Source of the DNA: Anaeromassilibacillus sp. An200
Lineage (GTDB): Bacteria > Bacillota > Clostridia > Oscillospirales > Acutalibacteraceae
Reading direction: 5' to 3'
NCBI RefSeq assembly: GCF_002160025.1
Contig: NZ_NFJU01000009.1
Location: 54,543-118,542 of the forward strand
DNA: 64,000 nucleotides
A model generated the notes under the pieces. The model was not told where the DNA came from and searched no databases. It saw nothing but the letters and a program-made list of their open reading frames with translations. The position numbers were made by a program, and so were the translations under genes. Shown piece by piece: positions 44,801 through 53,172 of this stretch (position 1 is the stretch's first letter; the number at the start of each line of letters is the position of its first letter).

Positions 44801-45380
44801 GCGCTATACGTTTTTGACCTCTCAGATGGCGGACGTGGAGCAGAGCCGCGACAGCCTGCGCCGCCTGATCACAGAACTGACCAAGCAGATGAAGGATCTG
44901 TTTTTGGAGCGTTTTGCTGAGATTTCGCGCCATTTTACGGAGGTGTTCCGCGAGCTGTTCGGCGGAGGAACGGCGGAGCTGTCCCTGAGCGATCCTGAAG
45001 ACGTGCTGGGGTGCGGCATTGACATTGCCGTGCAGCCGCCGGGCAAGATTGTCAACAATCTGGAAAGCTTGTCGGGCGGGGAAAAGGCGCTGGTGGCCAT
45101 TGCGCTCTATTTTGCCATCATGAAGGTCAATCCGCCTCCGTTCTGTGTGCTGGACGAGATCGAAGCCGCGCTTGACGACGTCAATGTAACGCGCTTTGCC
45201 GCCTATCTGCGGCGCATGAACCGGCGCACGCAGTTCATCGCTATCACGCACCGACGCGGCACCATGGAGGAGGCCGATATTTTGTACGGTGTGACCATGC
45301 AGGATGAGGGCGTGTCCAAGCTTTTGAAAATGTCCGCCGCGGAGATTGAGCAGCATCTGCTGGCTCAGAAAAATGCGTGA
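41802..45380 (+). CDS. smc: Chromosome segregation protein SMC
   Basis: A 1192-residue condensin subunit. Walker A GPNGSGKSN is at about 32-40, two long coiled-coil arms (about 170-500 and 680-1010) flank a hinge (about 520-650, with GGSLTGGS), and the C-terminal head has LSGGEKALVAIAL and the Walker B FCVLDEIEAALDD. The TTG start at 41802 has GGAGG ten bases upstream; the nearby ATG at 41794 is in another frame and stops at once. Confidence 0.95.
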   Translation: MRLKSLELQGFKTFPDRTTLSFDSGVTAVVGPNGSGKSNISDAIRWVLGEQSARTLRCARMEGLIFNGTPHRKAQGFAEVTLTIDNSDRGLNFDSDEVAITRRYYRSGESEYQLNKAAVRLRDIMELFLDTGLGRDGYSMIGQGKIDSVVAARSEDRREIFEEAAGIARFRYRKEESENRLARAEDNLLRLHDIVSELEERVGPLKEQSEKAQKFLALSEEKRTLEIGLWLDTLERSGRILREHEDKLLVARSQYEDAEKAIEAIDAEIDQVFRESTACTAKADELRQKGSSLEEAAARKDGEISVMENDILHANENMARLEREMQEAAESGRGTDAEIAEKRAQIEEKNQQAEQVQEEERTCVAALDELRRGMDEVSGRIADLSRAIADHTTESTEARVAAGTASSSVEELRLRRESAEASSREKQERRAALEAEQEDYARMLAETRERIDALKNAVRGREIRLDSRRKKAEEARKQSEALHLDTQERERRARLLEDLERNMEGFSQSVKTVMRETKRGTLGGIHGPVSRLLEVPPRYAVAIETALGAAMQNIVVSTERDAKLAIGLLKQRDAGRATFLPISTIRGSLLREQGLEDCAGFVGIAGTLCGCKPEYEGILHSLLGRIAIAEDLDSAVAIAKRYSYRFRVVTLDGQVVNAGGSLTGGSLARNSGLISRKAEIERFRAEAAELAAQMEQAQAQWKALQEEASHEEAELTASRAELATAQEDAVRFETAEKSAAASLEALARDEEALRREDEESARRLEELERVRQEAEERAARAAEQIAALQEQLNAIRASRDEATSRSDELTARLQEHRLRLLEMRKDVSALEAVIEELERRRAGHEDRVESLRQERQSVEDSLAGIRERMDAARVEAEQLRTEAKQAAAGVENVNRKRMELEQQTTELRIREREKSAERETIGHEVARLEERRGNLQKEYDEITARLWEEYELTRREAEEAYHKPEDPQQSRRRLNEIKTGIKNLGAVNVAAIEEYKEVSERYTFLTSQMADVEQSRDSLRRLITELTKQMKDLFLERFAEISRHFTEVFRELFGGGTAELSLSDPEDVLGCGIDIAVQPPGKIVNNLESLSGGEKALVAIALYFAIMKVNPPPFCVLDEIEAALDDVNVTRFAAYLRRMNRRTQFIAITHRRGTMEEADILYGVTMQDEGVSKLLKMSAAEIEQHLLAQKNA

Positions 45381-45381
45381 T

Positions 45382-45405
45382 GCACGCGCCGTCTGCGGCG
45401 TGTGC
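45382..45405 (+). other. Hairpin after smc
   Basis: GCACGCGCCG (45382-45391) pairs with CGGCGTGTGC (45396-45405) with a 4-base loop, directly at the smc stop. No T-run follows, so a full terminator is not claimed. Confidence 0.45.
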
Positions 45406-45422
45406 AAAGCCGGAAACCAGCC

Positions 45423-45451
45423 TTGACGGAGCGGCGGTTCGGCTGTACAAT
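45423..45451 (+). promoter_or_regulatory. Promoter of ftsY
   Basis: TTGACG (45423-45428), 17-base spacer, TACAAT (45446-45451), about 60 bases before the ftsY start. Confidence 0.7.
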
Positions 45452-45512
45452 AAAAACAAAGCTGTGCCGTCCGTTTTGGTACAGCGCGATTCTTCCGACA
45501 GGGGAGGCTTTT

Positions 45513-46421
45513 ATGGGACTTTTTGCAAAGATTAAGGAAGGGCTGAAAAAGACAAGAGAAAACGTCAGCACCTCCATCGAAAAAATGCTGCATTCCTTCC
45601 AGAAGATTGACGACGAGCTGTTTGAAGAGCTGGAAGAGCTGCTGGTGCTCGGGGATGTCGGTGTGCCGACGGCGGAGCGCATTTGTGAGGAATGCCGCCG
45701 TCAGGTCAAGGAGCGCAAGATCAGCGATCCGGAAGAAATTTATGGCTTGATTCAGGAAATTACCGCCGATATGATGCGCGGCGGCGAAGCGCTGGACGTT
45801 TCCACGAAGCCCTCGGTGGTGCTTGTGATCGGCGTCAACGGCGTGGGAAAAACAACGACCATCGGCAAGCTGGCTTATCGCCTGAAGGGTGAGGGCAAGC
45901 GTGTGATTCTGGCTGCGGCCGATACCTTCCGTGCGGCGGCGATTGAGCAGCTGGAGGTTTGGGCGGAGCGCAGCGGGTGCGATTTGATCCGGCAGGGAGA
46001 AGGCAGCGATCCGGCCAGCGTGGTTTTTGACGCGATCTCGGCGGCAAAGGCGCGCGGTGCGGATGTGGTGATCTGCGATACGGCGGGCCGTCTGCATAAC
46101 AAGAAAAATCTGATGGCTGAGCTGGAAAAGATCAACCGGATCATTGACCGTGAGCTGCCGGGCGCGGCAAAGGAAGTGCTGCTGGTGCTCGACGCGGCCA
46201 CGGGCCAAAATGCTGTCAATCAAGCGCGCGAGTTCCAGAATGCAGCCCACATCACGGGCATTGTCCTGACCAAGCTGGACGGCACGCCGAAAGGCGGCGT
46301 TGTCATCGCCATTCGGGAGGATTTGAAGATCCCGGTGAAGTTTATCGGCGTGGGCGAGCAGCTCGACGATTTGCAGCCGTTTGACGCGGACGAGTTTGCG
46401 AAGGCACTGTTTGAGCACTAA
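45513..46421 (+). CDS. ftsY: Signal recognition particle receptor FtsY
   Basis: A 302-residue SRP GTPase that docks ribosome-SRP complexes at the membrane. It has a short N-terminal charged segment, the N domain, and the G domain with GVNGVGKTTTIGKLA, DTAGRLHNKKNLM and TKLDGTPKGG. The acidic A domain of proteobacterial FtsY is lacking, as usual in Firmicutes. The ATG at 45513 follows GGGGAGG; frames open further upstream without a ribosome site. Confidence 0.95.
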   Translation: MGLFAKIKEGLKKTRENVSTSIEKMLHSFQKIDDELFEELEELLVLGDVGVPTAERICEECRRQVKERKISDPEEIYGLIQEITADMMRGGEALDVSTKPSVVLVIGVNGVGKTTTIGKLAYRLKGEGKRVILAAADTFRAAAIEQLEVWAERSGCDLIRQGEGSDPASVVFDAISAAKARGADVVICDTAGRLHNKKNLMAELEKINRIIDRELPGAAKEVLLVLDAATGQNAVNQAREFQNAAHITGIVLTKLDGTPKGGVVIAIREDLKIPVKFIGVGEQLDDLQPFDADEFAKALFEH

Positions 46422-46424
46422 GGG

Positions 46425-46581
46425 GGGGTTGAAAAATCATAATCACCGTCTTTTTCCCCAACAGCGGCTGCTTTCTGCGTCAAAAATGCTCGGAATCCGA
46501 AAAGGATTCCTGTGCTTTTTTCCTGGAAATCCCCTCGCTCTGGGAAAAAATCCGGCATTTTCTCTATTTTCAAACAACCCC
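46425..46581. repeat. Palindromic repeat element, long copy
   Basis: A 157-base element bounded by GGGGTTGAAAA (46425-46435) and TTTTCAAACAACCCC (46567-46581). Next to the left arm a 25-base core (46436-46460) matches 23 of 25 bases of the core in the second copy at 53083-53137. Between the core and the right arm lie 106 further bases with their own hairpins (a GGAATCC/GGATTCC stem and TTTTTTCC/GGGAAAAAA). Begins four bases after the ftsY stop. Confidence 0.7.
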
Positions 46582-46597
46582 TAAAGGAGAGAGCTTT

Positions 46598-47182
46598 TTG
46601 GAAAAATTTATCATGGCGACCCATAACCGCCACAAGGTGACGGAATTGCAGCGCATTCTTGCGCCGCTTGGGATCGAGGTAGCCACCGCCGATCTGCCGG
46701 AGGTGGAGGAAACAGGAAAAACCTTTGAGGAGAACGCGGAGCTGAAAGCGCGGTCGGCCTGTCAGGCGACCGGGCTTCCCAGTGTGGCGGACGATTCCGG
46801 AATTGCTGTCGATGCTCTGAATGGTGCGCCGGGCGTTTACTCCGCCCGCTATGCCGGGCCGGACGCGACCGACGAGGACCGCAACCGCAAGCTGCTGGAC
46901 GAGCTGCGCGACGTGCCGGACGAGGAACGGACAGCGCGCTTTGTCAGCGCCGTCTGCTGTGCCTTCCCGGACGGGGAAACCATCACGGTGACAGGCGTGT
47001 GCGAGGGCCGCGTGGCTCATGCGCCGCGCGGGACGGATGGATTTGGTTATGATCCCGTTTTCCTGGTGGGAAAAAAGACATATGCGGAGCTGACACCTTC
47101 GGAGAAGGATGCCGTCAGCCACCGTGGCAAGGCGCTGCGCCTTTTGGCGGAACGCCTGCGGGAAAGAAATCCAAAGGACTAA
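46598..47182 (+). CDS. rdgB: XTP/dITP diphosphatase (RdgB/HAM1)
   Basis: A 194-residue house-cleaning pyrophosphatase that removes deaminated purine nucleotides. Signature ATHNRHKVTEL at the N terminus, then VADDSGIAVDALNGAPGVYSARYAG. TTG start at 46598 with AAAGGAG upstream, giving the expected short lead (MEKFIMATHN). It lies just right of the palindromic repeat. Confidence 0.94.
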   Translation: MEKFIMATHNRHKVTELQRILAPLGIEVATADLPEVEETGKTFEENAELKARSACQATGLPSVADDSGIAVDALNGAPGVYSARYAGPDATDEDRNRKLLDELRDVPDEERTARFVSAVCCAFPDGETITVTGVCEGRVAHAPRGTDGFGYDPVFLVGKKTYAELTPSEKDAVSHRGKALRLLAERLRERNPKD

Positions 47183-47212
47183 CAAAGGACTGACACAGAA
47201 AGAGGTGATCCC

Positions 47213-47524
47213 ATGCTTACCAGCAAACAACGTGCGTATCTGCGTTCTCTGGCCGTGGATCTCGACACCATCCTGATGGTAGGGAAATCCGGCATGAGTC
47301 CGGAGCTGACCAAGCAGGCTGACGATGCTCTGGAAGCCCGCGAACTGATCAAGGGCAAGGTGCTGACAGAAACCAGCCCTCTTTCGCCGCGCGAGGCCGC
47401 GGAAGAGCTGGCGCAGGCGACTTCTTCCGAGGTTGTCCAGGTGATAGGGTCGAAATTTGTCTTGTTCCGCCAGAAGGCGAAGGAATCCAAATACCAGCTG
47501 CCGAGGGCGCCGCGGGGAGTGTGA
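47213..47524 (+). CDS. yhbY: YhbY-type RNA-binding protein (CRM domain)
   Basis: A 103-residue single CRM-domain protein associated with pre-50S ribosomal particles. Seen: LTSKQRAYLRSLA and the GKSGMSPEL loop that corresponds to the GxxG RNA-binding motif, and a C-terminal IGSKFVLFRQ. GAGGTG precedes the ATG. It belongs to the rdgB-yhbY-nadD-yqeK-rsfS string. Confidence 0.92.
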   Translation: MLTSKQRAYLRSLAVDLDTILMVGKSGMSPELTKQADDALEARELIKGKVLTETSPLSPREAAEELAQATSSEVVQVIGSKFVLFRQKAKESKYQLPRAPRGV

Positions 47525-47529
47525 GAGCT

Positions 47530-48141
47530 GTGACAAAGATGAGGCTGGGTGTTTTCGGCGGTACCTTCAATCCGATCCATTTCGGCCATCTGCACATTGC
47601 ACAGGAGTTTGCCCGAATGCTCGGGCTGTCTCAGGTCCTGTTCGTTCCGACTGCCATGCCGCCTCACAAACAGGCAGAGGATTTGGCTCCGGCGGCAGAT
47701 CGCTTTGAGCTTTGCCGCATGGCCGTGCGGGATCATCCATTCTGCCGTGTCAACGATACAGAAATCCGGCGCGGTGGGAAAAGTTATACGGTGGATACCC
47801 TGCGTATCCTGACAGAGCAGTATCCGGATACCAGACTTTTTCTGCTGATGGGAGAGGATATGTTCCTGACACTGCAAAACTGGCGCGAGCCGGAGAAAAT
47901 CTGGCAGATGGCGGATATCTGTGCCGCGCCGCGCAGCGCGGAGCCAGGGGACGAGCTGTATCTGCATCAGGAATATCTCGAGACGCTTGGCGCGCGGGTG
48001 CACATCTGTCCCATCACCTTTTTGTCGGTTTCCTCCACAATGGTGCGCGAAAAAGCCGCAAGAGGAGAGAGTCTTGCGGGTCTCGTTCCGCCGCCGGTGG
48101 AGCGGTATATCAAAGAGCACGGTTTGTACCGGCGTGCCTGA
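47530..48141 (+). CDS. nadD: Nicotinate-nucleotide adenylyltransferase
   Basis: A 203-residue enzyme of NAD synthesis. The nucleotidyltransferase signature GGTFNPIHFGHLH is near the N terminus and SSTMVREKAARG near the C terminus. Of three in-frame starts, the GTG at 47530 has the best spacing (ten bases) to GGGGAG at 47514-47519; GTG 47521 is too close and ATG 47539 too far. The yhbY stop lies five bases upstream of it. Confidence 0.93.
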   Translation: MTKMRLGVFGGTFNPIHFGHLHIAQEFARMLGLSQVLFVPTAMPPHKQAEDLAPAADRFELCRMAVRDHPFCRVNDTEIRRGGKSYTVDTLRILTEQYPDTRLFLLMGEDMFLTLQNWREPEKIWQMADICAAPRSAEPGDELYLHQEYLETLGARVHICPITFLSVSSTMVREKAARGESLAGLVPPPVERYIKEHGLYRRA

Positions 48142-48171
48142 AATTTCAAAAATCCGAAAGGGGGCTTTTCC

Positions 48172-48762
48172 GTGACAGCACAGGAGGCAAAAAATTTGAT
48201 CCGTCCGATGCTTGCGGATAAGCGGTACCATCATTCTCTCTGTGTGGCGAAGGAGGCTGTGCGTCTGGCAAAGCGTTTCGGCGAGGATCCGGAGAAGGCA
48301 GAGCTGGCCGGGCTTCTTCACGATATCACGAAAGAGCTTCCCACGGAGAAGCAATTGAAAATGATGGAGTCGTTTGGTATAATACTAACGGATGTTGAGC
48401 GCCGCAGCCGGAAGGTTTGGCATGCGATGCTCGGCGCCGTTTATCTGGAACGCGAATGCGGCGTAACCGACCCGGAAATCCTTGGTGCGGTGCGTTGGCA
48501 TACGACGGGAAAGGCCGGGATGACGCTTCTGGAAAAAATCATTTTCACGGCGGATTTTGTCTCGGAGGACAGGGATTATAAAGGAGTGGAGAAGCTGCGC
48601 CGTCTCGCGGAGAAAAATCTTGAGGACGCGATGCGGGAAGGAACCTCCTTCACACTCGCGGAGCTGGCGTCTCATTGTGAGCTGATCCATCCGGATACCC
48701 TGACCCTTTACAACAGCCTTCTGCTGGAGCGGGAGGCCGCCGGAAAAACCGGTAAAGAATAA
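48172..48762 (+). CDS. yqeK: HD-domain protein YqeK (diadenosine tetraphosphate hydrolase)
   Basis: A 196-residue HD-superfamily hydrolase. The metal ligands are in HHSLCVAKEA, the central LLHDITKELP and the later HAMLGA and ILGAVRWHTTG. YqeK proteins cleave Ap4A symmetrically. GTG start at 48172 with AAAGGGGG upstream. Position between nadD and rsfS is the usual Firmicutes order. Confidence 0.92.
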   Translation: MTAQEAKNLIRPMLADKRYHHSLCVAKEAVRLAKRFGEDPEKAELAGLLHDITKELPTEKQLKMMESFGIILTDVERRSRKVWHAMLGAVYLERECGVTDPEILGAVRWHTTGKAGMTLLEKIIFTADFVSEDRDYKGVEKLRRLAEKNLEDAMREGTSFTLAELASHCELIHPDTLTLYNSLLLEREAAGKTGKE

Positions 48763-48782
48763 CAATGCAGGGGAGAGAGGTT

Positions 48783-49142
48783 ATGCAGCCGAAAGAACTG
48801 GCGATTGCCGCTGTACAGATTCTGGATAAAAAGAAAGCGGACAATGTCCGTCTGATTGATATTTCGCAGATTTCCACGCTGGGGGATTACTTTGTGCTGG
48901 CCACCGGTACAAGCGCCACACATGTCAAATCTCTGGCGGACGAGCTGGAATTTCAGCTCAAGGAAAAGGGCGTTCCTGCCGGACGTGTGGAGGGATACCG
49001 TTCCAACTCGTGGATCCTGCTTGATTACGAGTCGGTGATCATCCATGTCTTTACCCCGGAGGCGCGCGCCTTCTATGACTTGGATCGTCTGTGGCAGGAT
49101 GGCGTGCCTGTTGCCATAGAGGAATTCCTTGACACAGAGTAA
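48783..49142 (+). CDS. rsfS: Ribosomal silencing factor RsfS
   Basis: A 119-residue RsfS/Iojap protein that binds ribosomal protein L14 and blocks subunit joining when nutrients are low. Family blocks: DNVRLIDIS, TLGDYFVLATGTS and GYRSNSWILLDYESVIIHVF. The ATG at 48783 is chosen because GGGGAGAGAGG lies just ahead; an ATG six codons upstream has no site. The last gene of this string before leuS. Confidence 0.94.
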   Translation: MQPKELAIAAVQILDKKKADNVRLIDISQISTLGDYFVLATGTSATHVKSLADELEFQLKEKGVPAGRVEGYRSNSWILLDYESVIIHVFTPEARAFYDLDRLWQDGVPVAIEEFLDTE

Positions 49143-49253
49143 ATCACAGGCTGTCAATAAAGCGAAAAAGCGCCAACTTGAAGTTTTCACCAGCCTTTTT
49201 TCGACAAAAGCGGAATCTTTTTTGTAAATTAACACAGTAGGAGCGACAGCAGC

Positions 49254-51668
49254 ATGAAGTGTGAAAAGTACGACCACAAGCTCTTGGAAAAGAAATGGCA
49301 GGATCGGTGGGAGGAAGCAGGGGTCTACCATGCTTCCACGGATTACAGCAAGCCGAAATTCTATGCCCTCGTCGAGTTCCCTTATCCGTCCGGCCAGGGC
49401 CTGCATGTGGGGCATCCGCGTCCGTATACGGCGCTCGATATCGTGGCAAGAAAGCGCCGCATGGAGGGGTATAATGTCCTGTATCCCATCGGCTGGGATG
49501 CTTTCGGCCTTCCCACGGAAAACTATGCCATCAAAAACCATGTGCATCCCGCGGAGGTAACGAAGAAGAATGTTGCCCGCTTTAAGCAGCAGATCCAGTC
49601 CTTGGGCATTTCCTTTGACTGGTCCCGCGAGATCAACACCACGGATCCCGATTATTACAAGTGGACGCAGTGGATTTTCCTTCAGCTCTTCAAACACGGC
49701 CTCGCTTATAAAAAGGAGATGGCCGTGAACTGGTGTACCTCCTGCAAGTGTGTGCTGGCAAACGAAGAGGTGGTCGACGGTGTGTGCGAGCGCTGCGGCA
49801 GCCCTGTAGTGCACAAGGTGAAGTCCCAGTGGATGCTCAAGATCACCGAGTACGCCGACCGCCTGATCAACGATCTCGATCTGGTTGATTATCCTGAGCG
49901 CGTGAAAGCGCAGCAGAAGAACTGGATCGGCCGCTCGACCGGCGCGGAGGTGGATTTCACCGCCACAACGGGAGATAAGCTGACGATCTTCACCACCCGT
50001 CCCGACACGCTGTATGGCGTGACCTACATGGTGCTTTCGCCGGAGCATGCTCTGTTGAACCAGTGGAAGGACCAGCTTAAAAACTGGGACGAGATTCAGG
50101 CCTATCAGGAGGCCGCTGCCCGCAAGTCCGACTTTGAGCGCACCGAGGTGGCAAAGGATAAAACGGGCGTGCGTCTGGACGGTGTGGCCGCCATCAACCC
50201 GGTCAATGGCAAGGAGATTCCGATCTTTATCTCGGACTATGTTCTCACCACCTACGGCACCGGCGCCATCATGGCTGTGCCGGGTCACGATACGCGCGAC
50301 TGGGAGTTTGCAAAGAAATTCGGCCTGCCGATCATCGAGGTTGTCAAGGGCGGCGACGTGGAGAAGGAAGCCTTCACCGACTGTGATACCGGCGTGATGG
50401 TCAATTCCGGCATTCTGGACGGGCTGTCCGTGGAGGACGCCAAGGTGCGCATTCGCGAGTTCCTGGAGGAGAAGGGTATTGGCCGCAGCAAGGTGAACTT
50501 CAAGCTGCGTGACTGGGTGTTCTCCCGCCAGCGCTACTGGGGCGAGCCGATTCCGATTGTGCACTGCGAGAAGTGCGGCTTTGTGCCGCTGCCGGAGAGC
50601 GAGCTTCCGCTTCGCCTGCCGGATGTGAAATCCTATGAGCCGACCGACAACGGCGAATCCCCGCTGGCCCATATGACAGACTGGGTGAATACGACGTGCC
50701 CGCACTGCGGAGGGCCTGCCCGCCGCGAGACGGATACCATGCCCCAGTGGGCCGGTTCCTCGTGGTATTTCCTGCGCTATATGGATCCGCACAACAGCGA
50801 AGCTCTTGCCTCCAAGGAAGCGCTGGAATACTGGTCCCCCGTCAACTGGTACAACGGCGGCATGGAGCATACGACACTGCATCTGCTTTACAGCCGTTTC
50901 TGGCATAAATTCCTGTATGATATCGGTGTGGTGCCCACGGTGGAACCGTATGCCAAGCGTACCAGCCACGGCATGATCCTCGGCGAGAACGGCGAGAAGA
51001 TGAGCAAGAGCCGCGGAAACGTCGTCAACCCGGACGATGTGGTGCGTGAATACGGCGCGGATACGATGCGTCTGTATGAAATGTTCATCGGCGACTTTGA
51101 GAAGGCCGCCCCGTGGAACCCGGCCAGCATCCGCGGCTGCCGCCGCTTTTTGGAGCGCTTCTGGAATTTCCAGAACATCCTGACGGAGGGCGGTCTGCGT
51201 CCGGCGCTCGAAACTCCCTTCCACAAGACCATCAAAAAGGTTGGGGAGGACATTGAAAACCTGAAGTTCAACACAGCGATCGCCGCGCTGATGAGCCTGA
51301 TGAACGATGTGTACGACACCGGCTCCATCACCAAAGAGGAGCTGCGCCTGTTTACCATTCTTCTGTCGCCCTTTGCGCCTCATGTGGCGGAAGAGCTGTG
51401 GGAGAATGTCGGCTTCGGCGGAGGCTTTGCCTGCCTGCAGGCATGGCCGTCCTACGAGGAGGACAAGTGCCGCGAGAATACGGTGGAAATCGCGGTTCAG
51501 GTGAACGGCAAAGTGCGTGCGCGCCTGACCATCGCGGCGGATCTGTCGAAGGAGGACGCCATTGCGGCGGCCAAGGCCGAGGAAAAGATCGCTTCGGAGC
51601 TTGCGGGCAAAACGATTGTGAAAGAGATCTGTGTTCCCGGCAAGCTGGTCAATATCGTCGCGAAGTAA
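49254..51668 (+). CDS. leuS: Leucyl-tRNA synthetase
   Basis: An 804-residue class I synthetase. The HIGH-like motif is in [19 protein letters not shown] (about 43-61), the editing (CP1) domain spans roughly 220-420, a zinc-type cysteine pair set is seen (CTSCKC, CERCG), and the KMSKS loop is EKMSKSRGN (about 580-588). Length is normal for the bacterial type. The 111-base upstream gap has a weak possible promoter (TCGACA at 49201, TAAATT at 49225) and is too short for a T-box. A terminator follows. Confidence 0.96.
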   Translation: MKCEKYDHKLLEKKWQDRWEEAGVYHASTDYSKPKFYALVEFPYPSGQGLHVGHPRPYTALDIVARKRRMEGYNVLYPIGWDAFGLPTENYAIKNHVHPAEVTKKNVARFKQQIQSLGISFDWSREINTTDPDYYKWTQWIFLQLFKHGLAYKKEMAVNWCTSCKCVLANEEVVDGVCERCGSPVVHKVKSQWMLKITEYADRLINDLDLVDYPERVKAQQKNWIGRSTGAEVDFTATTGDKLTIFTTRPDTLYGVTYMVLSPEHALLNQWKDQLKNWDEIQAYQEAAARKSDFERTEVAKDKTGVRLDGVAAINPVNGKEIPIFISDYVLTTYGTGAIMAVPGHDTRDWEFAKKFGLPIIEVVKGGDVEKEAFTDCDTGVMVNSGILDGLSVEDAKVRIREFLEEKGIGRSKVNFKLRDWVFSRQRYWGEPIPIVHCEKCGFVPLPESELPLRLPDVKSYEPTDNGESPLAHMTDWVNTTCPHCGGPARRETDTMPQWAGSSWYFLRYMDPHNSEALASKEALEYWSPVNWYNGGMEHTTLHLLYSRFWHKFLYDIGVVPTVEPYAKRTSHGMILGENGEKMSKSRGNVVNPDDVVREYGADTMRLYEMFIGDFEKAAPWNPASIRGCRRFLERFWNFQNILTEGGLRPALETPFHKTIKKVGEDIENLKFNTAIAALMSLMNDVYDTGSITKEELRLFTILLSPFAPHVAEELWENVGFGGGFACLQAWPSYEEDKCRENTVEIAVQVNGKVRARLTIAADLSKEDAIAAAKAEEKIASELAGKTIVKEICVPGKLVNIVAK

Positions 51669-51685
51669 AAAAGAAAATAAATAAT

Positions 51686-51734
51686 AAACCGTGCCCTTCC
51701 GATGTTTTGCGATCGGAAGGCGCACGGTTTTTTT
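51686..51734 (+). terminator. Terminator after leuS
   Basis: A 9+9 base-pair stem with one bulged C (51686-51703 with 51712-51730) followed by T through 51734. Ends the rdgB-leuS block. Confidence 0.92.
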
Positions 51735-51807
51735 CCAGTAAATCCACAAGGGGAGGCAGGCTGCCGTGAGTAGCACGGAGCACTGTATGGAAGGGAGATA
51801 GAATCTT

Positions 51808-52731
51808 TTGGCGGAGGTTTTGACAAAGGCGGGCGTACTGCTCGCCATGATTGCATTGGGGTATGTATTTAAGCGCGCTCGCCTGTTTGGGCGCAGTGAC
51901 TGCGAAACGGTTTCCAAACTTGTATTCCGCCTGACGCTGCCGTGCGCGGCGGTGACAGCGTTCAGCGAGAGCTTTCAGCAGGATCTCACACTGTATCTGG
52001 TTATGGTGCTGGGTCTGGCGTCGGATGTTCTTCTGTGGGCAGGAGCCTTTCTGGTGACGCGGAGACGGGGGGAGGAGGTGCGCGCCTTTTATACGCAGAA
52101 CGTGTCCGGTTATAACATAGGGGCGTTTACACTTCCGTTTGTGCAGAGCTTTCTTGGCTCATCCGGTGTGGTGACAGCTTGTATGTTTGATATGGGTAAC
52201 GCGCTGATGTGTACAGGCGGCAACTATGCCATCACCTCCACACTTATGGGAAAAACGGAGGGAGGACGCTTGAAAACCTTTCTGCGCCGCTTGTTTTCCT
52301 CCGTCACCATTGACACCTATCTGGTGCTGCTTGTGCTGGGAAGCATGCACGTTTCTTTGCCGGGGCCGGTGCTTGCGTTTGCGGAACGTGTCGGGGCGGC
52401 GAATCCGTTCCTTTCCATGATCATGATAGGGATGATGATGGAATTTTCCTTTGAGGCGGACAGTGTGAAAAAAGCAGCTCTGACATTGGGGATCCGCTAT
52501 GCGGCGGCCACAGCGTTCTCCCTTTTCTTTTATTATGCGCTTCCCATCCCGCTGGAAATCCGGCAGATCCTCGTTCTGCTCAGCTTTTCGCCCATCCCCT
52601 CTATGTCTCCATATTTTACGGAGCAGATCTGCGGTGATGGTTCGCTTTCCGGTTTCACCGCATCTTTTTCGTTTGTAATCAGCGTAGCATGCATTACAGC
52701 TCTGATTATTACAATGGGGATTGGCGTCTGA
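51808..52731 (+). CDS. AEC-family permease
   Basis: A 307-residue membrane protein of the auxin efflux carrier/malate permease family. About ten hydrophobic segments are visible, with the family's central GNYAIT-type and C-terminal helices. The substrate, usually an organic acid, is not determined. TTG start at 51808 with GGGAG ten bases upstream. Its stop directly abuts the stop of the convergent next gene, with no spacer. Confidence 0.8.
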   Translation: MAEVLTKAGVLLAMIALGYVFKRARLFGRSDCETVSKLVFRLTLPCAAVTAFSESFQQDLTLYLVMVLGLASDVLLWAGAFLVTRRRGEEVRAFYTQNVSGYNIGAFTLPFVQSFLGSSGVVTACMFDMGNALMCTGGNYAITSTLMGKTEGGRLKTFLRRLFSSVTIDTYLVLLVLGSMHVSLPGPVLAFAERVGAANPFLSMIMIGMMMEFSFEADSVKKAALTLGIRYAAATAFSLFFYYALPIPLEIRQILVLLSFSPIPSMSPYFTEQICGDGSLSGFTASFSFVISVACITALIITMGIGV

Positions 52732-53028
52732 TTACCAGCTCAGGATCCCAAGGAAAAAGAGCGCGGCAATTCCCGCCGCTTCCGCGAGAAAAATAAGCGG
52801 GATCCCGACCATGAATTTTGGATGCTTCGTTTTGTGATGGATTCGCCGCATTGTAAGATACATCGCAGCACTTCCGCCGAGAGCGGACAGCCATAGCAGT
52901 GTCCTTTCCGGAACACGGCGCTGGCGCTTCTGTGCATGCTTCTTGTCTAAAACTGTCACGAAAACGGAGATTGCACTGATCAGACAGAGCCAGATCAGGA
53001 TGGCAGGCAGAATGGTGCGGATTGTCAT
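52732..53028 (-). CDS. DUF1294 membrane protein
   Basis: A 98-residue protein with three hydrophobic segments (about 7-27, 43-60, 74-95) and the DUF1294 signature RVPERTLLWLSALGGS followed by MRRIHHKTKH. Function unknown. GGAGG precedes the ATG. A possible promoter (TTTTCA 53092-53097, TACAAT 53069-53074 on the minus strand) would use the palindromic repeat arm as its -35. Confidence 0.82.
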   Translation of the reverse strand: MTIRTILPAILIWLCLISAISVFVTVLDKKHAQKRQRRVPERTLLWLSALGGSAAMYLTMRRIHHKTKHPKFMVGIPLIFLAEAAGIAALFFLGILSW

Positions 53029-53082
53029 ACCTTATTCCTCCACGGCATAAAAATAGTACGGTAAAAAGATTGTACCGGATTT

Positions 53083-53137
53083 GGGCTTGTTTGAAAATGG
53101 GGAAAAAGACGATGTTTATGATTTTTCAAACAAGCCC
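53083..53137. repeat. Palindromic repeat element, short copy
   Basis: A 55-base element with perfect 15-base terminal inverted repeats (53083-53097 and 53123-53137) around a 25-base core (53098-53122). Read on the minus strand the core equals 23 of 25 bases of that at 46436-46460. It lies between the divergent DUF1294 and GH10-like genes. It lacks the 106-base insert of the other copy. Confidence 0.75.
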
Positions 53138-53172
53138 TAGGGACAAGATGTCAAAAGAAAGGCGTGGTGCGA

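Noticed and set aside
49143..49253. T-box riboswitch before leuS
   Set aside because: The gap is only 111 bases, lacks a T-box core and has no terminator/antiterminator pair.
48708..51917. Minus-strand open frame of 1069 codons
   Set aside because: Complementary to rsfS and leuS; caused by codon bias, no start site.
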